This document shows, piece by piece, positions 59,991 to 64,000 of a DNA stretch of 64,000 bases. Positions within the stretch are counted from its first letter, which is position 1. The number at the start of each line of letters is the position of its first letter. The notes beneath the pieces are model-generated. The model was not told the origin of the DNA, searched no databases, and saw nothing but the letters and a program-made list of their open reading frames with translations. The translations under genes and the position numbers were made by a program. The DNA lies in the NCBI GenBank assembly GCA_934748015.1, contig CAKVHF010000003.1, positions 124,001 to 188,000 on the forward strand. The letters are read 5' to 3'. This DNA is from an uncultured Clostridia bacterium (GTDB lineage: Bacteria; Bacillota; Clostridia; Christensenellales; UBA1242).

Positions 59991-61106
59991 TTATATCAAC
60001 TTGAAATTCATAACTGCTGGATTGTGATCGGAGTACATGAAGTCGGTGTCAATATTGTTAATACTAACAGTCTCTACATTATCTGAACAAATAAAGCCGT
60101 CTAGTACAATCTTGTAACTATTCTCTCTGCTATATGCAGTATCTGTAGATCTACATGTAGGAGCATTCTTGCTACTAACTAGTCTAAAATGTTCTTGCAA
60201 GTTGTCATTGGTCAATACATACACCCATTCTGGCTTCTTACGATTGGTAGAGAAATATCCAACAGAGTCTGCAATGTCGTGATTGAAATCACCACCTGCT
60301 ATAACATAATTACCCTTATCATACTCTTCTTTCAGAACGCCATTAAGCATAGCAAGTTGTTTTTCTCTTATTTTACCACCTTTGTCATATGCGCTTAGGT
60401 GTAAATTGATAAGTATCAACTCTTTGTCTGAGCCATCAATAGGCAGTCTGTTAACTTCAAAACATCTATCTAGGTCAAAGAACTTAGTTGGAAAACTCTC
60501 ATCAACTGGCAAACTTCTTCTAACAGCACCCGAAATCTCGTACTTACTCAATGTTACTATTCCTGCCTTGGTTTTGCCATGAGGCTGACTAAATGGATAG
60601 AAAAGATATGCGCTATGGAAGTTCATTGCAATAGAACTAGAGTATCCACCAAAGTTATTCTGAATATGTTCAAACTGGTTATAACTATAACTACGGGTCG
60701 CCTTAACATCCACTTCTTGAAAGAATGCAAAATCCACATTTGCGTTCTTAATGGTATCTACTGCACCAGTTGTATTGAATATAACAGTATCCTTATCTTT
60801 AGCAACACTGCCTGTGCCTTGTAATTTCTCGCCATCCAATGTCTCACCGTCATCCATAAAGAAAGAGAAATCTTGTGAGTAAGCGCCAAATCCTATATTG
60901 TAGGTAGATATTGTGTACTGACTGCCAATTGCAACCTTGCTGGTTTGATTATTTGTTATTTCTACACTTCGGTTGTCTACTATACGTGCATACTGGATAC
61001 TGATATACAACACATATCCTATCACTATCAGCAACGCAACAATCACTATTGTAGCAATAATTTTGAGTAGTATTTTCCACCACGAATTTTTCTTAGTATT
61101 CCCCAT
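59991..61106 (-). CDS. Membrane-anchored endonuclease/exonuclease/phosphatase family protein
   Basis: 371 residues: N-terminal membrane helix (ILLKIIATIVIVALLIVIGYVLYI, about residues 12-35), then an extracytoplasmic EEP fold: STYNIGFGAYSQD, AFFQEVDVKATRS (E in the metal-binding site), LINLHLSAYDKG, GGDFNHDIADS (N and D of the active site) and C-terminal MYSDHNPAVMNFKL (SDH). This fits Mg-dependent phosphodiesterases such as exported nucleases or sphingomyelinase/inositol-phosphatase-like enzymes. Substrate unknown. Start follows AGGAGT; it lies 8 bp after the folA stop in the thyA-folA operon, so the order may be only convenience. Confidence 0.88.
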   Translation of the reverse strand: MGNTKKNSWWKILLKIIATIVIVALLIVIGYVLYISIQYARIVDNRSVEITNNQTSKVAIGSQYTISTYNIGFGAYSQDFSFFMDDGETLDGEKLQGTGSVAKDKDTVIFNTTGAVDTIKNANVDFAFFQEVDVKATRSYSYNQFEHIQNNFGGYSSSIAMNFHSAYLFYPFSQPHGKTKAGIVTLSKYEISGAVRRSLPVDESFPTKFFDLDRCFEVNRLPIDGSDKELILINLHLSAYDKGGKIREKQLAMLNGVLKEEYDKGNYVIAGGDFNHDIADSVGYFSTNRKKPEWVYVLTNDNLQEHFRLVSSKNAPTCRSTDTAYSRENSYKIVLDGFICSDNVETVSINNIDTDFMYSDHNPAVMNFKLI

Positions 61107-61114
61107 ATTTACTC

Positions 61115-61618
61115 CTACATCTCTTTAACATCAACATTATTGTATACGCAGAATTTGAAATTAATGCCGTTCTCTTCCATGGTTTCACCATTGCTGACCA
61201 ATTTCCAATCTTTGTTGGTGTCCAAATTAGGGAAAAACACATCCGCCATCTTCTCTGCATCAATCTTAGTTATATATGCAGTAGAACAATATGGCAAAAG
61301 TTGTGCATAGATGCTTGCCCCACCGATAACAAATATATCCTCTGACTTATACTTCTTTAGTTTAGTAAAAAGTTCTGGCAAAGAGTTAACAACTATTACA
61401 CCATCTCGCTCAAAACCTTTCTCCGCATTGACGCAGACATTAATCCTATTCTTAAGCGGTGCACCATTAGGAAAAGACTCTAGTGTATTTCTTCCCATAA
61501 CAACTACTTTGTTAAGTGTGGTCTTACGGAAGAATTGCATATCTTGTTTTATATCATATAACAACCCATTGTGGCTACCAATGGCCCAGTTATTGTCTAC
61601 TGCAACAATCAAATTCAT
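61115..61618 (-). CDS. folA: Dihydrofolate reductase
   Basis: Reduces dihydrofolate to tetrahydrofolate with NADPH. 167 residues, normal. Starts MNLIVAVDNNWAIGSHNGLLYDI (typical IAxDxxxxIGxxNxLPW region; here LLYDIKQDM), then RKTTLNKVVVMGRNTLESFP, DIFVIGGASIYAQLLPYC (GG of the NADPH site), and YITKIDAE. GAGGTGATTAT precedes the ATG. Coupled with thyA 31 bp upstream, whose reaction makes dihydrofolate. It ends in VKEM. Confidence 0.96.
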   Translation of the reverse strand: MNLIVAVDNNWAIGSHNGLLYDIKQDMQFFRKTTLNKVVVMGRNTLESFPNGAPLKNRINVCVNAEKGFERDGVIVVNSLPELFTKLKKYKSEDIFVIGGASIYAQLLPYCSTAYITKIDAEKMADVFFPNLDTNKDWKLVSNGETMEENGINFKFCVYNNVDVKEM

Positions 61619-61649
61619 ATAATCACCTCATTATATTTCATTAAAATTA

Positions 61650-62480
61650 TTATACTGCAACTTCTATTTTGCCAATTGGCCCATTGTACTCATAGCCCTC
61701 TAGCTTAAAGCTATCCACTGTAAAATCATAGAAGTTGGTTATAGTTGGATCAATTATCAACTTAGGCGCAGGGAAAGATGGACGCTTAAGCATTTCTTTA
61801 ACAAGTGGGATATGTCTATCATAAATGTGGGCATCTGCTATTACATGCACCAATTCGCCGACTTTTAGTCCAGAACTTTGCGCAAACATGTGCAAAAGGA
61901 TTGCATATTGACATACATTCCAGTTGTTGGCAGTAAGCATGTCCTGAGATCTCTGATTAAGGATACCATTCAACTTGCCATCAGTTACATTAAAGGTCAT
62001 GCTATATGCACAAGGATACAAATTCATCTCATGCAAATCTTGGAAAGTATAAATATTGGTCATAATTCTTCGGCTAAGCGGATTGTTCTTAAGGTCATAT
62101 AACACACGATCAACTTGGTCAAACTCACCCTCTTTGTACTTATGCTTTACACCCAGCTGGTATCCATACGCCTTGCCGATAGAACCATTCTCATCCGCCC
62201 AACTATCCCAAATATGACTATTAAGATCCTTAATATTGTTAGACTTCTTCTGCCAGATCCACAACAACTCATCTATACAATTCTTGAAAGCAGTCTTTCG
62301 CAAAGTCATAATAGGAAATTCTTTGGACAAATCATATCTATTAACAATGCAAAAAACTTTTTTGGTATGTGCATCTGAACCATCCAACCACTTTGGTCTA
62401 ACAGCACCGTTTGTATCCCACACACCCTTGGTCAATATTTTTCTACAATTTTTCTTAAACACATCATCTGCATAACTCAT
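61650..62480 (-). CDS. thyA: Thymidylate synthase (phi3T-type ThyA)
   Basis: Methylates dUMP to dTMP with methylene-THF. 276 residues, matching the phage phi3T/Bacillus ThyA-type layout: FPIMTLRKTAFKNCIDELLWIWQ, IGKAYGYQL, NPLSRRIMT, catalytic YPCAYS (Cys157), LNQRSQDMLTANNWNVCQYA, and HIYDRHI. The His after Cys in usual LPPCH is Ala here, as in this ThyA group. GGCGAGGTTAACAAA precedes the ATG. The next gene, folA, starts 31 bp downstream. Similarity to the phage group, with ordinary neighbours here, suggests an old transfer or a normal type for this lineage. Confidence 0.96.
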   Translation of the reverse strand: MSYADDVFKKNCRKILTKGVWDTNGAVRPKWLDGSDAHTKKVFCIVNRYDLSKEFPIMTLRKTAFKNCIDELLWIWQKKSNNIKDLNSHIWDSWADENGSIGKAYGYQLGVKHKYKEGEFDQVDRVLYDLKNNPLSRRIMTNIYTFQDLHEMNLYPCAYSMTFNVTDGKLNGILNQRSQDMLTANNWNVCQYAILLHMFAQSSGLKVGELVHVIADAHIYDRHIPLVKEMLKRPSFPAPKLIIDPTITNFYDFTVDSFKLEGYEYNGPIGKIEVAV

Positions 62481-62630
62481 TTTGTTAACCTCGCCAGTGA
62501 ATATTATATTAATTACTAAATAGTTTAAACGATTTTACCAAAATAACAAAATATATTTGCATAAGTTTTGCAATCACAAAAAAATATTGCCAAAAGTAAA
62601 TACTGTATACTCCTGACAACATTTAATATT

Positions 62631-63209
62631 CTAGTCTTCTTTTTTCTCTTCTTTTGCTTCCTGTTGAGCTTCAACATCGGCATTATTTGCTCCCGCAGTT
62701 GCCACCGACTTATTATTAAGATCAGCACCATAAGCCAGTACATAAGATACAATAAATAATGCAAGCCCCGTGCCTAGGCCATAGAATTCGTACACATAAT
62801 CGGTAACATTCTTAAAGCACAATAGTACTATACCTGTAATCAACCAGCTACTAACAGCTAGTATCATATCAATAATTGCAACTCGTCTAGTCTCTTTAGC
62901 AAAATTATGATCAAATGGTGTGCCGATTGCTAGTTGCTTAGCAAACAAATTCTTGGCAAGTACACTAATTGCTATATAGAAACCTGATTCAATAGTTGCA
63001 TTGATAGCAATACATAATACTTCTTTCTGATTATACCCCTCACCGATTTCATTAAATATTTTAACAATGCTATCGTTGTTGCCCCACACACCAACTACCA
63101 CTATCGCAATTGCACTAAGCGATGCCATAACAATACTTGCAACAAAAGCAATAGTTGCTAGTATCTTGAATATTTTTCCAATTTTTTGGACTTTATCTAA
63201 GTTATTCAT
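62631..63209 (-). CDS. DUF2975-like membrane protein
   Basis: 192 residues with four hydrophobic segments: IFKILATIAFVASIVMASLS, CIAINATIESGFYIAISV, MILAVSSWLITGIVLLCF and LGTGLALFIVSYVLAYGADL. The motif IGTPFDHNFAKETRRVAIID between the second and third is the DUF2975 signature (GxPF). The tail QQEAKEEKKED is acidic/basic. AAGGAGTTTATAAATA precedes the ATG. The gene is followed by the 63302-63847 membrane protein in the opposite reading order on the same strand (the latter being upstream); not clearly co-transcribed (93 bp gap). Confidence 0.8.
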   Translation of the reverse strand: MNNLDKVQKIGKIFKILATIAFVASIVMASLSAIAIVVVGVWGNNDSIVKIFNEIGEGYNQKEVLCIAINATIESGFYIAISVLAKNLFAKQLAIGTPFDHNFAKETRRVAIIDMILAVSSWLITGIVLLCFKNVTDYVYEFYGLGTGLALFIVSYVLAYGADLNNKSVATAGANNADVEAQQEAKEEKKED

Positions 63210-63301
63210 TATTTATAAACTCCTTGATATTTTTTTAAATTAATTGAATAGATTTGGTATTGAATACAAAACTTTTTTCAGTTCTTAATAAAAATAATAT
63301 A

Positions 63302-63847
63302 TTACAGTACTTGTGCAAAAATTGCCACCGCACCGATCACTGCACCTACGGCAATAACTAGGCTTGCAACTCCCACAAAGACATCTAACCATCTAGGGCA
63401 TTTGCGAGTAGACACTACAGTATTGTCAGCAGTTGTAATTTGACCTTGATTAGCAACATTATTAGATGTTTCTGCAGTGGTATTTTCGTTTGCTTTTTCT
63501 ATAGCCTCTTGACGCTTTTGTCGTCTCTTTGCTTCACCTTTTTTGATCCATTTTTCTAGTGTCCCTGCGGCAGCATAACTGAATCCAAATATGCTATACA
63601 TAATACTTATTTCTGCAGATGTAAATAACAATCCTAAAACAAATATAAATAGCAAACATCCAACTAAAAATGTATCACTAACATTAAGCAACTTCACCAT
63701 ATAAAATTCTAGTGCATAGGTAATTCCAAAAAGAATAAGTTGAATAATAATCGCAAAAATTCTGCCACCCTTTCCTGTCTTCTCATATCTTACCGCATCC
63801 ATATAATGCCTGTCACTAAAACTAAACAGCCATGAAACAAATCTCAT
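63302..63847 (-). CDS. Membrane protein with charged loop, function unknown
   Basis: 181 residues from the ATG at 63847, which has AGGAGG at the right distance; the GTG 9 bp earlier overlaps that site. Hydrophobic segments at about 30-50 (IFAIIIQLILFGITYALEF), 60-95 (FLVGCLLFIFVLGLLFTSAEISIMY) and 155-181 (VGVASLVIAVGAVIGAVAIFA). A Lys/Arg/Glu-rich helix (KKGEAKRRQKRQEAIEKANEN, residues about 105-125) lies between. The Trp/Tyr-rich start (FVSWLFSFSDRHYMDAVRYEK) is notable. No family recognised. Confidence 0.75.
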   Translation of the reverse strand: MRFVSWLFSFSDRHYMDAVRYEKTGKGGRIFAIIIQLILFGITYALEFYMVKLLNVSDTFLVGCLLFIFVLGLLFTSAEISIMYSIFGFSYAAAGTLEKWIKKGEAKRRQKRQEAIEKANENTTAETSNNVANQGQITTADNTVVSTRKCPRWLDVFVGVASLVIAVGAVIGAVAIFAQVL

Positions 63848-64000
63848 ACTTTTCACCTCCTTTTTTTGTTTATATACTTAATTTTATGACTTTATTATAT
63901 ACAAAGATATTCAATGTAACTCGAATATTATTGCAATATTTAAACCATTAAAAAATATTATTTTAAATGCTATATTTTATAATATTTGCAAGAATATCAT

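Noticed and set aside
61650..62480. Phage origin of the thyA region
   Set aside because: The ThyA type resembles phi3T, but folA and the other neighbours are ordinary and no phage genes are present.

Overview
The window is a low-GC (roughly one-third to 40 % GC), Gram-positive-type bacterial chromosome segment. Several features point to an uncultured Clostridia-like Firmicute: a Veg homologue, a T-box leader on pheST, RNase J, TypA, KtrAB, YitT and HdeD-type membrane proteins, a phi3T-type thymidylate synthase, lipoprotein signal peptides and strong AGGAGG-like ribosome binding sites. TGA is used as a stop (arsR, and the RF2 autoregulatory site). No rRNA, CRISPR array, prophage or intact transposase was seen; the one tRNA is tRNA-Ser(GCT).

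Layout. 0-5.3 kb: an orphan Pro/Gln-rich membrane protein plus a partial gene, then RNase J and a 73-residue membrane peptide. 5.5-14 kb: housekeeping on the minus strand (prfB with programmed frameshift, tsaD, HAD phosphatase; rdgB-fhs; secA). 14-27 kb: one 13-kb gene for a 4349-residue surface protein with Fn3-like modules and a C-terminal GLUG/beta-helix region. 27.5-36 kb: trmL, a two-OB SSB, a PdaB-like deacetylase, a pseudouridine synthase, veg, an orphan gene, typA, and an RsgI-domain membrane protein behind a long structured gap. 36-38.5 kb: a compositionally foreign lipoprotein. 38.9-42.6 kb: pheS-pheT under a T-box. 42.7-50.9 kb: orphan proteins, a second RsgI-domain protein (a lipoprotein), an ABC exporter with a decayed ATPase domain, HdeD and YitT membrane proteins and a GNAT. 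50.9-51.8 kb: a gene-free repeat island beside tRNA-Ser. 52-58.9 kb: a DraG-like pseudoenzyme, a metal-resistance operon (ArsR-type repressor, free HMA domain, P1B ATPase) with a clear promoter-operator, a thioredoxin-reductase-like flavoprotein lacking its CxxC, and KtrB-KtrA potassium uptake. 59-64 kb: small membrane proteins and the thyA-folA-phosphodiesterase cluster.

Points most worth attention: the duplicated, strongly structured 150-bp element next to a tRNA-Ser 3'-end direct repeat; three homologues of well-known enzymes whose catalytic motifs are lost while the fold is kept (DraG-like, TrxB-like, ABC ATPase); the paired RsgI-like proteins; the giant surface protein; and an unexplained nested-hairpin region at 35.8-36.0 kb.
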